Positions 27,341 through 35,423 are shown, numbered from the stretch's first letter. The stretch is 64,000 bases of DNA from Micromonospora siamensis (GCF_900090305.1 NZ_LT607751.1:6014001-6078000); one strand, 5' to 3'. The notes: a model not told the origin generated them from the sequence alone. Translations and numbers: made by a program.

Positions 27341-29043
27341 GCCTCCTCCTCCCGGCTCACCGCGGCCGCGTAGCGCGGCTCCGCGGCGAGCAGCTCGTCG
27401 TGCCGGCCCTCGGCCACCACCTTGCCGTCCTCCACGAAGATCACGTGCTCGGCCCGCCCCAGCACCAGCGGCGACGTGGTGCAGACCAGGGTGGTCCGGC
27501 CCAGCCGGGCCGCGCCGAGCCGGTCGGCGATGCGGGCCTCGGTGTGCGCGTCCACCGCGCTGGTCGGCTCGACCAGCACCAGCGTCTCCGGATCGGCGAC
27601 CAGCGCCCGGGCCAGCCGCAACCGCTGCCGCTGGCCGCCGGAGAACTCCCGACCCCGCTCGGCCACCCGGCTGTCCAGGCCGTCCGGCAGGCCGGCCACC
27701 ACGTCGGTGGCGCTCGCCGCGACCAGCGCCGCCTCGACGGCGGCCCGGTCGCCGCGGTCGTGCGGGTCCAGCTCCGCGAGCAGCGCGCCGGTGAACAGGT
27801 GCGCGTCGTTGTCGGCCACCAGGATCCGCTCGCGCACCGTCGCCAGCGCCACCTCCCGCAGCGGTACGCCGTGCAGCGTCACGTCGCCGTCGACGTACCG
27901 GCCCAGCCGGTCGGCGATCTCGGTGGCGTCCGCCGGATCGGTGGCGGCCAGCGCGGTGAACGTGCCGGGGCGCAGCACCAGCCCGGAGCGCTCGTCGACC
28001 AGCTCACCCGGCCCGTCGGGCAGCGGCACCGGCCGGGCCGGCTGGGCCAGCTCCGGGGCGAGCCGGAGCAGCCGGACCACCCGGCGGGCGGCCACGTGTC
28101 CCCGGGTCAGCTTGTCGGCCGCCTCGGTCAGGTTCCGCAGCGGGCTGACCAGGAACGCCGTGTAGCCGTAGAAGGCGACGAGCTGACCGGCGCTGAGCTG
28201 ACCGCGCAACGCGAACCGGGCCCCCAACCAGGTCACCAGCACCAGGAACGCGCCGGGCAGCAGGATCTGCGCCGCCTGGAGCAGCGCCTCCACCCGGGCC
28301 ACCCGCAGGCCGTCGACGCGCAACCGCTGGGACTGTTCGCGGTACCGGGCCGACAGCACCGGCTCGCCGCCCACCCCGCGCAGCACCCGCAGCCCGGAGA
28401 CGATGTCCCCGGCCCGGGCGGTGAGCCGCCCCTCGGAGTCCCGGTACGCCTGCTGCTGCCGGTGCAGCGGCCGGATCAGCAGCCCGACCAGCCCCATCAG
28501 CAGCGGTACGCCGAGCACCACGACCAGCCCGAGCGGCACCGACGCGGTGAGCAGGATCGCCGCGACGGTGGCGATGGCGACCACCGAACCGGTGCCCCGG
28601 GCGGTGATGTCCACCGCGTGGCCGATCTGGCCGATGTCGGCCGTACCGATGGCGACCACCTCGCCCGCGGCGACCCGGCGGGGCAGCGCGGCGCCGAGCC
28701 GGTTGGTCGCCTCGACCGTGAGCTGCACCGTCCGGTACGAGGCGGCGAGCCAGTTGTGCACCGCGCAGCGGTGCCGCAGCACCCCGGCGACCGCCTGGAG
28801 CACGCCCAGCCCGAAGAGGGTGGCCGCCCAGGTGAGCAGCGCGTCCGGGTCGCGGTGGGTGAGGCCGGCGTCGATCGCCCGGCCCACGGCCGCGGGCATC
28901 AGCGCCTGCGCCACCATCCAGACGACGCCCAGCGCGATGCCGCTGCCGAAGAGCAGCGGGTGCCGACCGGCCAGCCACACCAGGTAGCGGGTGGCGGACC
29001 GGTCGTCGGGGGTGCCGGGATCACCGGCCGGTGAGAAGCGCAT
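27337..29043 (-). CDS. ABC exporter half-transporter, degenerate ATPase subunit
   Basis: 568-aa fused six-helix membrane domain and ATPase domain. The nucleotide-binding residues are eroded. The Walker A region reads LAATDPADATE, with no GKS/T; the Q-loop position is Asp (VADND). Walker B is TLVLVEPTSAVD, its Asp replaced by Val, and the switch His is lost (VCTTSP). The signature EFSGGQRQR is preserved. The partner lacks only the signature, so the heterodimer has one consensus site and one dead site. ATG 29043 is preceded by TAGCGT ending 9 nt upstream. First gene of the pair. Confidence 0.92.
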   Translation of the reverse strand: MRFSPAGDPGTPDDRSATRYLVWLAGRHPLLFGSGIALGVVWMVAQALMPAAVGRAIDAGLTHRDPDALLTWAATLFGLGVLQAVAGVLRHRCAVHNWLAASYRTVQLTVEATNRLGAALPRRVAAGEVVAIGTADIGQIGHAVDITARGTGSVVAIATVAAILLTASVPLGLVVVLGVPLLMGLVGLLIRPLHRQQQAYRDSEGRLTARAGDIVSGLRVLRGVGGEPVLSARYREQSQRLRVDGLRVARVEALLQAAQILLPGAFLVLVTWLGARFALRGQLSAGQLVAFYGYTAFLVSPLRNLTEAADKLTRGHVAARRVVRLLRLAPELAQPARPVPLPDGPGELVDERSGLVLRPGTFTALAATDPADATEIADRLGRYVDGDVTLHGVPLREVALATVRERILVADNDAHLFTGALLAELDPHDRGDRAAVEAALVAASATDVVAGLPDGLDSRVAERGREFSGGQRQRLRLARALVADPETLVLVEPTSAVDAHTEARIADRLGAARLGRTTLVCTTSPLVLGRAEHVIFVEDGKVVAEGRHDELLAAEPRYAAAVSREEEA

Positions 29044-29112
29044 GGCTTCTCGACGCTAGGTCCCCGACCTGCCCCGACGCGAACGAATTCACGCCCGACG
29101 GGCCGTCGGAGG

Positions 29113-29367
29113 TCAGCGGTCGACCTGGGTGAAGTCCCAGGAGTGCGGCGGGCGGGCCAGCAGCGTCGCCGGTGGGTCGGGCAGCTCGCGCGGGCTGCTC
29201 CGCCACTTGGAGATCACCACCACCCGGTGGTCGGTGGAGGAGAAGACCTCACTGGACAGGTGCAGCGGATCGTGCTCAAATTCGGGCAGCGCCGTGTCGC
29301 AGACCCAGGTGATCAGGTCGGCGAGGCCGTACGACTCGGCCCGCGCCTCCCACATCCGGACGATCAC
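29113..29367 (-). CDS. small conserved-looking protein, ABM-like fold possible
   Basis: 84-aa protein of unknown function. It starts with IVRMWEARAES, has a central HLSSEVFSSTDHRVVVISKW stretch and ends in WDFTQVD. The alternation of beta strands and helices, with VVVISKW as an edge strand, resembles antibiotic-biosynthesis-monooxygenase-like dimeric barrels, but this is a weak guess. GTG 29367 was chosen because ggagggg lies 8 nt upstream; an earlier GTG at 29376 sits directly on that site. It begins 22 nt after tsaD and is probably in its operon. Confidence 0.65.
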   Translation of the reverse strand: MIVRMWEARAESYGLADLITWVCDTALPEFEHDPLHLSSEVFSSTDHRVVVISKWRSSPRELPDPPATLLARPPHSWDFTQVDR

Positions 29368-29389
29368 AGCCGCCACCCCTCCGTCGCCG

Positions 29390-30436
29390 TCACACGCTCA
29401 CCGTGGTCAGTGGCAGCGCCGAGTCGGCCGGCAGGTCCAGCCGGCTCGGCGCGACGCCGGCGGCGACCAGGTGCGAGCCGAGCGCTGCCACCATCGCGCC
29501 GTTGTCGGTGCAGAGCTTCGGCCGGGGCACCCGTACCCGGATGCCGTGCCTGCCGGCCCGCTCCTCGGCCATCGCCCGCAGCCGGGAGTTGGCCGCCACC
29601 CCGCCGCCGATCACCAGCGTGTCGATGCCGTCGGCCCGGCAGGCGGCCAGCGCCTTGGTGACCAGCACGTCGCAGACCGCCTCCTGGAAGGAGGCCGCCA
29701 CGTCGGCCACCGGCACCGTCTCGCCGGCCCGCTGCCGTCCCTCGACCCAGCGGGCGACCGCCGTCTTCAGTCCCGAGAAGGAGAAGTCGTAGCGATGGGC
29801 GGCGAGGTCCTTGGCGGCGGTGAGGCCACGCGGGAAGGCGATCGACACCGGGTCACCGGCCCGGGCCTCCCGGTCGATGTACGGTCCGCCGGGGAACGGC
29901 AGGCCGAGCAGTCGGGCCACCTTGTCGAAGGCCTCCCCGGCGGCGTCGTCGATGGTGGCGCCGAGCGGCGTCACCCCGGTGGCCAGGTCGTCGACCCGCA
30001 GCAGCGAGGAGTGGCCGCCGGAGACCAGCAGGGCGATCGCCGGCTCGGGCAGCGGCCCGTGTTCCAGGGTGTCGACGGCCACGTGCGCGGCGAGGTGGTT
30101 GACCCCGTACACCGGCTTCTCGGCGGCCAGCGCGTAGCCCTTCGCCGCCGCCACGCCGACCAGCAGCGCGCCGGCCAGGCCGGGACCGGAGGTGACGGCG
30201 ATGGCGTCGATGTCGGCGAGGGTCACCCCCGCCTCCTTCAACGCCCGGTCCATGGTCGGCACGATCGCCTCCAGGTGGGCCCGGCTGGCCACCTCGGGCA
30301 CCACGCCGCCGAACCGGGCGTGCTCCTCGACGCTGGAGGCGAGCGCGTCGGCGAGCAGGGTGTGCCCGCGGACGATCCCCACGCCGGTCTCGTCGCAGGA
30401 GGTCTCGATGCCCAGGATCAGCGGTTCGTCAGCCAT
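29390..30436 (-). CDS. tsaD: tRNA t6A37 threonylcarbamoyltransferase TsaD
   Basis: 348-aa Kae1/TsaD protein that transfers threonylcarbamoyl from TC-AMP to A37 of ANN-decoding tRNAs. The ASKHA fold is shown by GIETSCDET at the start, the metal-binding HxxxH in VNHLAAHV, and [21 protein letters not shown] and [11 protein letters not shown]. It works with TsaB and TsaE, both encoded in this window. ATG 30436; it follows rimI by 6 nt in the tsaB-rimI-tsaD operon. Confidence 0.97.
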   Translation of the reverse strand: MADEPLILGIETSCDETGVGIVRGHTLLADALASSVEEHARFGGVVPEVASRAHLEAIVPTMDRALKEAGVTLADIDAIAVTSGPGLAGALLVGVAAAKGYALAAEKPVYGVNHLAAHVAVDTLEHGPLPEPAIALLVSGGHSSLLRVDDLATGVTPLGATIDDAAGEAFDKVARLLGLPFPGGPYIDREARAGDPVSIAFPRGLTAAKDLAAHRYDFSFSGLKTAVARWVEGRQRAGETVPVADVAASFQEAVCDVLVTKALAACRADGIDTLVIGGGVAANSRLRAMAEERAGRHGIRVRVPRPKLCTDNGAMVAALGSHLVAAGVAPSRLDLPADSALPLTTVSV

Positions 30437-30442
30437 CGCCTC

Positions 30443-30895
30443 TCAGTCCGTCCCGCGCCGCATGACCAGCGCGTCGGTGTTGCTCGGTTGGTAGTAGCCC
30501 CGGCGTACGCCGATCGGTTCGAAGCCGTAGGTCGCGTAGAGCCGCTGGGCCGGCGCGTTGTCGGCGGCCACCTCCAGCAGCACCGAGGGCGCGCGGCGGC
30601 GGGCCGCCTCGGTCAGCAGCGCCTCCAGCAGCGCCCGGCCCAGGCCGTGCCGCTGGGCGTCCCGGCGGACCGCGATGTTCTGCACCCACGCCTCGTCGGC
30701 CTGCACGGTCAGCCCCGCGTAGCCGAGCACGGCACCCTCGGCATCCGTGGCGACCAGGTAGAAGTGCCCGTTGGCCAGTTCGTTCCAGAACATCCCCGGT
30801 GACCACTGCTCGGCGCCGAAGAGGTCCGCCTCGATCGGGAGCACCTGGTCGATGTGCCACCACCGGAACCGCTCCAGCCGGGCGGGACCGGTCAT
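30443..30895 (-). CDS. rimI: ribosomal protein S18-alanine N-acetyltransferase RimI
   Basis: 150-aa GNAT acetyltransferase. The acetyl-CoA loop is RRDAQRHGLGRALLEALL, with strand WVQNIAVRR before it, and the C-terminal FEPIGVRRGYY matches the RimI group. RimI acetylates the N-terminus of ribosomal protein S18 and, in actinobacteria, has broader N-terminal targets. It overlaps tsaB by 4 nt and leads into tsaD, the usual actinobacterial order. Confidence 0.93.
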   Translation of the reverse strand: MTGPARLERFRWWHIDQVLPIEADLFGAEQWSPGMFWNELANGHFYLVATDAEGAVLGYAGLTVQADEAWVQNIAVRRDAQRHGLGRALLEALLTEAARRRAPSVLLEVAADNAPAQRLYATYGFEPIGVRRGYYQPSNTDALVMRRGTD

Positions 30896-31569
30896 GGCAG
30901 GACCGGCTTGTGGCCGGTGGCCGCCACGGCGTCCGGGCGGCGCAGGTAGAGCGGGGTGAGCCGCTCCCCGGGCGCGCCGGCGCGGATCCGCTCGGCGGCC
31001 AGCCCGGCCAGCGCCGACGGGTCCGGGTAGCGCGGCTCGGCCCGCAGCGGCAGCCCGAGGACGTCGGCGTACCGGTGGGCGCCGTCGCCGACCGCGACCG
31101 TGACGGCGAGCTCGCGGGCCCGCTCGGCGGCGACCGCCGGGAGGTCGACGTCCGGGCCGGCGATCCGCTGGCCGGCGCCGTCGTAGACCGCCCAGTAGAT
31201 CTCCCGGCGGCGGGCGTCGCCGGCGGCCAGGACCGGCTCGCCGGCCGCCGCCGGGTAGCCGATCGCGTCCAGCGAGCAGACGCCGTACGTGGGGATGTCG
31301 AGGGCCTGGCCCATGGTGGCGGCGGTGACCAGCCCCACCCGCAGCCCGGTGAACGGGCCCGGGCCGAGCCCGGCGACGATCGCGGTGAGGTCGGCGGGGC
31401 GGGCCCCGGCGTCCGCCAGCACCGCGTCGACCTGCGGGGCGAGCAGCTCACCGTGCGCCCGGGCGTCGACGGTGCACCGCTGGGCGCGGAGCGCGACGCC
31501 GTCGGCGGACACCTCCGCCAGCGCCGCGGTCACCGCGGGAGTCGAGGAATCCACCACGAGTACGAGCAC
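30892..31569 (-). CDS. tsaB: t6A synthesis accessory protein TsaB
   Basis: 225-aa TsaD-like ASKHA protein lacking the metal-binding HxxxH, needed to assemble the TsaBDE complex. Features are LVVDSSTPAVTAAL at the start and the conserved GPGPFTGLRVGL, then CSLDAIGYP. Start is GTG 31569, with a TACGCT box ending 8 nt upstream, so the tsaB-rimI-tsaD transcript is probably leaderless. In other actinobacteria tsaE would be immediately upstream; here a 2.3-kb block intervenes. Confidence 0.95.
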   Translation of the reverse strand: MLVLVVDSSTPAVTAALAEVSADGVALRAQRCTVDARAHGELLAPQVDAVLADAGARPADLTAIVAGLGPGPFTGLRVGLVTAATMGQALDIPTYGVCSLDAIGYPAAAGEPVLAAGDARRREIYWAVYDGAGQRIAGPDVDLPAVAAERARELAVTVAVGDGAHRYADVLGLPLRAEPRYPDPSALAGLAAERIRAGAPGERLTPLYLRRPDAVAATGHKPVLP

Positions 31570-31577
31570 GATATGCC

Positions 31578-31583
31578 AGCGTA
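31578..31583 (-). promoter_or_regulatory. -10 box (TACGCT) for the tsaB operon
   Basis: TACGCT on the minus strand ends 8 nt before GTG 31569. It gives the split-off tsaB-rimI-tsaD genes their own promoter. Confidence 0.45.
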
Positions 31584-31774
31584 GTCGGCCCTTCGGCTAC
31601 CAGCCGTGACGCCCCCGCCCGGCCGCCGCTGTCCTGCCCCCACGCGGCTCGCGGCTGTGCCGCCTCGCCCGGCACCTTGCGCCGCCCCCGCCGGTCCCGG
31701 CTTCGGCCCCTCGCCCGGACCCGACGAGCGGGATCACCCTGCGTCACTAGGCGCCTGAACCGAACAACCGCGAC

Positions 31775-31822
31775 GAGCGCGATACCTCAGAGTCATTTTG
31801 ATGACTCTGAGGTATCGCGCTC
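31775..31822. repeat. perfect 22-bp inverted repeat with TTTG loop
   Basis: The arm 31775-31796 (starts gagcgcgatacctcag) is the exact reverse complement of 31801-31822, with a 4-nt TTTG loop. It is much richer in A/T than its surroundings. It lies between tsaB and the XRE-type gene, just before or over the possible start codons of the latter. It could be a terminator, an operator, a dispersed palindromic element or a recombination scar. Its length and perfection are exceptional in this window. Confidence 0.95.
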
Positions 31823-31848
31823 ACAAATCTCTGCGACACCATCCGGGG

Positions 31849-32547
31849 ATGCCCGGAAACCGGTTGGCCGCCCTGCTGAGTGACGTGATCCGCCGGCAGC
31901 GGCAGCTCCACGACCTGAACCAGCGCCAGCTGGCGGAGCTGGCCGGGGTCAGCCAGGCCACGGTGGCCCGCATCGAACGCGGCGACCGCTCCCCCAGCCT
32001 GCCGGCGCTCGAGCGGCTGCTGGCGGCCATGGACCTGCAACTCACCGTCGGGGTAGAGGAGCTGGACGCGCACCTCGACGCCCGGCTCGCGGAGCAGTCC
32101 GCGCGACCGCTGGCCGAGGTGCTGGACGGTCTCGGGCTGGACCGGATCGTCGAGCGCCTCGGCGACCTGCCGTTTCTGCTGACCGGGAGCACCGCGGCGC
32201 TGCTCCAGGGCGTCCCCGTGCCGGCCGACGCGGTCGAGATCGCGGTGCGGTGGCGGGACTCGGCCCGCTTCACCGCCTGGCTCGACGCCGCGTACGCGCA
32301 GCGGTGGAGCGCCCACTGGGGCCGGTTCGGCGGGGTGCACATCGAACCGGCGGAGCCGGGTGAGCACCGGTGGCTGACCCGGCACGGTGAGCTCAGGGCC
32401 CAGATGTGTGACGAACTGCCGGAGGGCATCGAGGTGCGGCACGGGGACCGGAGCTACGGGGTGGTGCCGCTGGTCCAGGTGGAGCTGACCGACCCCCGGG
32501 CGGCCGACCTGCTCCGCCGCCACCGGCAGCGGCAGCAGGCCGGCTGA
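31849..32547 (+). CDS. XRE-family HTH protein with nucleotidyltransferase-like second half
   Basis: 232-aa protein. The N-terminal lambda-repressor-type HTH (about 8-65) has LNQRQLAELAGVSQATVARIERGDRSPSL. The remainder has LPFLLTGSTAALLQGV, then PADAVEIAVRW and later HIEPAEPG, recalling the G-S-x-A...D-x-E pattern of minimal or AbiEii-like nucleotidyltransferase folds, without clearly intact catalytic residues. It may be a stand-alone repressor or a fused antitoxin-like protein; I do not recognise a named family. The start is uncertain: ATG 31849 is favoured, but ATG 31801 would put the palindrome inside the coding region. Confidence 0.75.
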   Translation: MPGNRLAALLSDVIRRQRQLHDLNQRQLAELAGVSQATVARIERGDRSPSLPALERLLAAMDLQLTVGVEELDAHLDARLAEQSARPLAEVLDGLGLDRIVERLGDLPFLLTGSTAALLQGVPVPADAVEIAVRWRDSARFTAWLDAAYAQRWSAHWGRFGGVHIEPAEPGEHRWLTRHGELRAQMCDELPEGIEVRHGDRSYGVVPLVQVELTDPRAADLLRRHRQRQQAG

Positions 32548-32569
32548 GGGCCGCCCGGAGCCCGGAGGG

Positions 32570-33271
32570 TCAGCCGGCGGAGCGTTCCCAGTCGACGGTG
32601 GGCAGGCCGGCATCGGCGAGGGCCTTGTTGGCCGCGCTGAACGGGCGGCTGCCCAGGAAGCCACGCGGGTTCATCGGGCTGGGGTGGCCAGCCTCCAGCA
32701 CCACGTGCTGCGGGTTGGTGACCAGGGCGGCCTTCTTGCGGGCGTACCCGCCCCAGAGCAGGAAGACCACCCGCTCCGGCCGGGCGTCGAGGGCCCGGAT
32801 GGTGGCGTCGGTGAACTCCTCCCAGCCGGAGTTGGCGTGCGAGCCGGGGGTGGCCTGGCGGACGGTGAGCACCGCGTTGAGCAGCAGCACCCCCTGCGCC
32901 GCCCAGCCGTCCAGGTTGCCGCTGCGCGGCTTGGGCACGCCCAGGTCCTCGCCCAGCTCCTTGAAGACGTTGCGCAGCGACGGCGGGACGGTCACCCCCT
33001 CCCGGACGCTGAAGCTCAGCCCGTGCGCCTGCCCCGCCTTGTGGTAGGGATCCTGCCCGAGGATCAGCACCCGGCACTGCTCCGGCCCGCAGAGCCGGTA
33101 GGCGGAGAAGAGGTCCTCCACCGGCGGGAAGACCGTCTGGGTCTCGTATTCCCGGGCGACGAACTCGGCCAGCGCGGCCGTGCGGGCCGGGTCGAGGTGC
33201 GGGGTGAGCACGGCACGCCACGCCTCCGGCAGCAGCGCCAGCAGGTCGAGGGTGGGGGCGTCGTCGGGCAT
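32570..33271 (-). CDS. ung: uracil-DNA glycosylase, family 1
   Basis: 233-aa UDG that excises uracil from DNA. The water-activating motif is GQDPYH (D74, H77), and the DNA-intercalating motif is GHPSP, with the uracil-binding LLLNAVLTV and LWGGYARKK between. ATG 33271 has ggaaagg 6 nt upstream and is preferred over TTG 33277. It lies convergent to the XRE-type gene and divergent from hicBA. Chromosomal ung is ordinary, but its placement here breaks the tsaB-tsaE neighbourhood. Confidence 0.96.
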   Translation of the reverse strand: MPDDAPTLDLLALLPEAWRAVLTPHLDPARTAALAEFVAREYETQTVFPPVEDLFSAYRLCGPEQCRVLILGQDPYHKAGQAHGLSFSVREGVTVPPSLRNVFKELGEDLGVPKPRSGNLDGWAAQGVLLLNAVLTVRQATPGSHANSGWEEFTDATIRALDARPERVVFLLWGGYARKKAALVTNPQHVVLEAGHPSPMNPRGFLGSRPFSAANKALADAGLPTVDWERSAG

Positions 33272-33366
33272 CGGCAACCTTTCCAGGAGGGCAACTGGGC
33301 TCTCTTCCTATCAGCCCACACCGACAACGAGGGACGACAGCGTCGGTCGGGTGGCCCGGCCCTCTT

Positions 33367-33393
33367 TAGAATGGGAGGTCGGAGCACGACCTC
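33367..33393 (+). promoter_or_regulatory. hicBA promoter and operator
   Basis: A -10 box TAGAAT (33367-33372) is followed at once by a perfect palindrome GAGGTCG-N5-CGACCTC (33375-33393) that covers the expected start point, then a GGAGG ribosome site and hicB. HicB antitoxins bind such palindromes to autoregulate; the match is inferred from position. Confidence 0.65.
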
Positions 33394-33403
33394 TGGAGGC
33401 GGC

Positions 33404-33616
33404 ATGACTCGCACCTTGACCGCGGCGGTCCACCAGGAGGACGACTGGTACGTCGCCCGCTGCCTGGAGCTTGACGTCGCCAGCCAGGGTGAGACGCTCG
33501 ACGAGGCCCTCGGCAACCTGCGAGAGGCAGTCGAGGTCTACCTCGACGAGGTGCAGAACCCGACGATCGAGACCACTCCCCTGGTGACGTCCTTCCAGGT
33601 GGGACGAGCGGCATGA
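33404..33616 (+). CDS. hicB: HicB-family antitoxin
   Basis: 70-aa HicB-type protein with the partial RNase H fold: LTAAVHQEDDWYVARCLELDVASQGETLDEALGNLREAVEVYL matches the family (W/Y strand, then SQG-ET-DEA-NL-EAV-L helix). No clear C-terminal DNA-binding domain is present, so DNA binding may need the HicA complex. ATG 33404 has GGAGG 4 nt upstream. It overlaps hicA by 4 nt and precedes it, the reverse of the classical hicA-hicB order but common for this subtype. Confidence 0.92.
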   Translation: MTRTLTAAVHQEDDWYVARCLELDVASQGETLDEALGNLREAVEVYLDEVQNPTIETTPLVTSFQVGRAA

Positions 33617-33837
33617 GCCCTGCGCTGGCCGATCTCCCGCTGCGCAAGGTGCTGGACGCTCTCAAGAAGGCCGGCTTCGACCATGTCCGGACCAAGGGCA
33701 GCCACGCCGTCTACAGAAATCCGGCAGGGAACGTCGTGGTGGTGCCCCAGCACGACACCGTGAAGCGGGGCACGCTCGCCTCGATCCTCCGACAGGCCGG
33801 GTTGACGCCAGCGGAGTTTCTCGACCTGCTGGGGTGA
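33613..33837 (+). CDS. hicA: HicA mRNA interferase toxin
   Basis: 74-aa double-stranded-RNA-binding-fold toxin: LPLRKVLDALKKAGFDHVRTKGSH with the catalytic H31 in GSHAVYR, then VVVPQHDTVKRGTLASILRQAGL. HicA cleaves mRNA until neutralised by HicB. It starts at ATG 33613 overlapping the hicB stop (ATGA). Its stop is only 9 nt from the convergent tsaE stop, so the module fits tightly into the t6A gene cluster. Confidence 0.95.
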   Translation: MSPALADLPLRKVLDALKKAGFDHVRTKGSHAVYRNPAGNVVVVPQHDTVKRGTLASILRQAGLTPAEFLDLLG

Positions 33838-33846
33838 CCCCTCGCC

Positions 33847-34329
33847 CTAGTCGAGGGCGGCGAGCCGGTCCGCCCAGTCCCCGCCGGCCGGCTCCAGGGC
33901 GATCAGCCGGGTGTCGTCGTCGCGGCGGTCGATGCGGACCCGCAGGTGCGTGTCGGCCAGCTGCTCGACCATGCCCTCGCCCCACTCGACCACGGTCACC
34001 GAGTCGTCCACCGAGGCGTCCAGGTCCAGGTCGTCGATCTCGGCCCGGGGGTCCGCCGCGTCGCCCAGCCGGTACGCGTCGGCGTGCACCAGCGGCACCC
34101 GGCCACCGCGCTGCGGGTCCGGCTGGTGCAGCCGGGCGATGACGAAGGTCGGCGAGGTGATGTCACCCCGCACGTGCAGCCCCGCGCCGATGCCCTGGGT
34201 CAGCGCCGTCTTGCCGGCCCCCAACGGACCGGTGAGCAGCAGCAGGTCACCGGGGCGCAGCAGCCCGGCCAGCCGGCGCCCGAACGCCTGGGTGTCGGCC
34301 GCGGTGCGCAACTCGACGACGTGACTCAC
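33847..34329 (-). CDS. tsaE: tRNA t6A synthesis ATPase TsaE
   Basis: 160-aa P-loop ATPase of the TsaBDE complex. Walker A is GPLGAGKT (residues 34-41), followed by TSPTF, the HADAYRL motif and VVEWGEG, all family hallmarks. GTG 34329 overlaps the hydrolase stop (GTGA). It lies in the alr-hydrolase-tsaE operon and is separated from tsaB by the accessory block at 31570-33846. Confidence 0.95.
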   Translation of the reverse strand: MSHVVELRTAADTQAFGRRLAGLLRPGDLLLLTGPLGAGKTALTQGIGAGLHVRGDITSPTFVIARLHQPDPQRGGRVPLVHADAYRLGDAADPRAEIDDLDLDASVDDSVTVVEWGEGMVEQLADTHLRVRIDRRDDDTRLIALEPAGGDWADRLAALD

Positions 34330-35423
34330 AACCCCTCCAGGAACCTGGTCAGCGCGGCGTTGACCAGCTCCGCGTGCTCCAGCATCACGACGTGCCCGCT
34401 GTCCGGGATCCGGACCGCCTCGGAGTGCGGCAGCCGCCGGACGATCTCGTCGGAGTGGGTGGCCGGGATGATCAGGTCCTTGTCGCCGACCACCACCAGC
34501 ACCGGCGTGCCGGCCAACGCGGCCAGCGCGGGCAGCCGCGAGTGGGTGGCCAGCGTACGCAGGTAGCGGGTCACCGTGTCGGCGGAGGTCCGCGAGTTCA
34601 TCGTCTCGACGTACGACACCAGGGCCGGGCTGGGCTTCGGGGTGCCGAAGCCCAGTCGGCGGGTCAGCAGCCAGGCGACGTTCTGGGTCGAGCGCCGGGC
34701 GTGCTCGATGACGGTGCCGCCGTACCGGGTGGCGTTGTTGACCATGTAGAGCACCGGACCGCCGACCCGGTTGAGCAGGGCGGGCGCCACCAGCTTGCTC
34801 TCCGCCAGCAGGCCCCCGGAGGTGGCCATCAGCACCGTGCCGACCACCCGGTCGCCGAACATCTCCGGGAACAACTCGGCGAACGCCATGATGGTCATGC
34901 CGCCCATCGAGTGCCCGACCAGCACCAGCGGGCCCTCCGGGGTGGTCGCGTCGATCACCCGGCGCAGCGTGCGGCCGAGCCGCTCCAGGTCGTACTCGCC
35001 GGTCTCCAGCCGGCCCGAGCGGCCGTGCCCGGGCTGGTCGTACGCGACGATCCGGTAGTCGCCGCGCTCGGTGAGCAGCTTGCGCTGGAAGTGGAACGTC
35101 CCCATGTCGAGGCAGAAGCCGTGCACGAACACCACGGTCGGGTGCCCCTCGACCGGCCGCTTCGGCTCCACCACCTCGACGTGGATGTCGGTGCCGTCCG
35201 GCATCTCCAGCCGGTACGCCTCGTCGTACGGCAGGTCGCCGAAGACCTCGTGCGCGTACGGGTCGGTCGGGTCGGCCTTGAGCCGGCGGATCAGGGCGCG
35301 TTCGCTGACCACGCCCGCCGCGAGGCCGGCGGCGGCCACCCCGACCGCCGCCCCGACCACGCCGGCGACCCGCCCTGCGGCGGTCCGCGGGCGGGGAATG
35401 CGAAGCCTTCGCGGGCTACTCAT
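34326..35423 (-). CDS. alpha/beta hydrolase with N-terminal membrane helix
   Basis: 365-aa protein. One hydrophobic Ala/Gly/Val-rich segment (about 14-40) may anchor it, followed by an alpha/beta hydrolase domain with oxyanion region FVHGFCLD and nucleophile elbow GHSMGGM. The acid and His come from the VGDKDLIIP and DSGHVVML regions. Substrate unknown; in actinobacteria this gene sits between alr and tsaE in the same order. ATG 35423 overlaps the alr stop (ATGA). Confidence 0.92.
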   Translation of the reverse strand: MSSPRRLRIPRPRTAAGRVAGVVGAAVGVAAAGLAAGVVSERALIRRLKADPTDPYAHEVFGDLPYDEAYRLEMPDGTDIHVEVVEPKRPVEGHPTVVFVHGFCLDMGTFHFQRKLLTERGDYRIVAYDQPGHGRSGRLETGEYDLERLGRTLRRVIDATTPEGPLVLVGHSMGGMTIMAFAELFPEMFGDRVVGTVLMATSGGLLAESKLVAPALLNRVGGPVLYMVNNATRYGGTVIEHARRSTQNVAWLLTRRLGFGTPKPSPALVSYVETMNSRTSADTVTRYLRTLATHSRLPALAALAGTPVLVVVGDKDLIIPATHSDEIVRRLPHSEAVRIPDSGHVVMLEHAELVNAALTRFLEGL

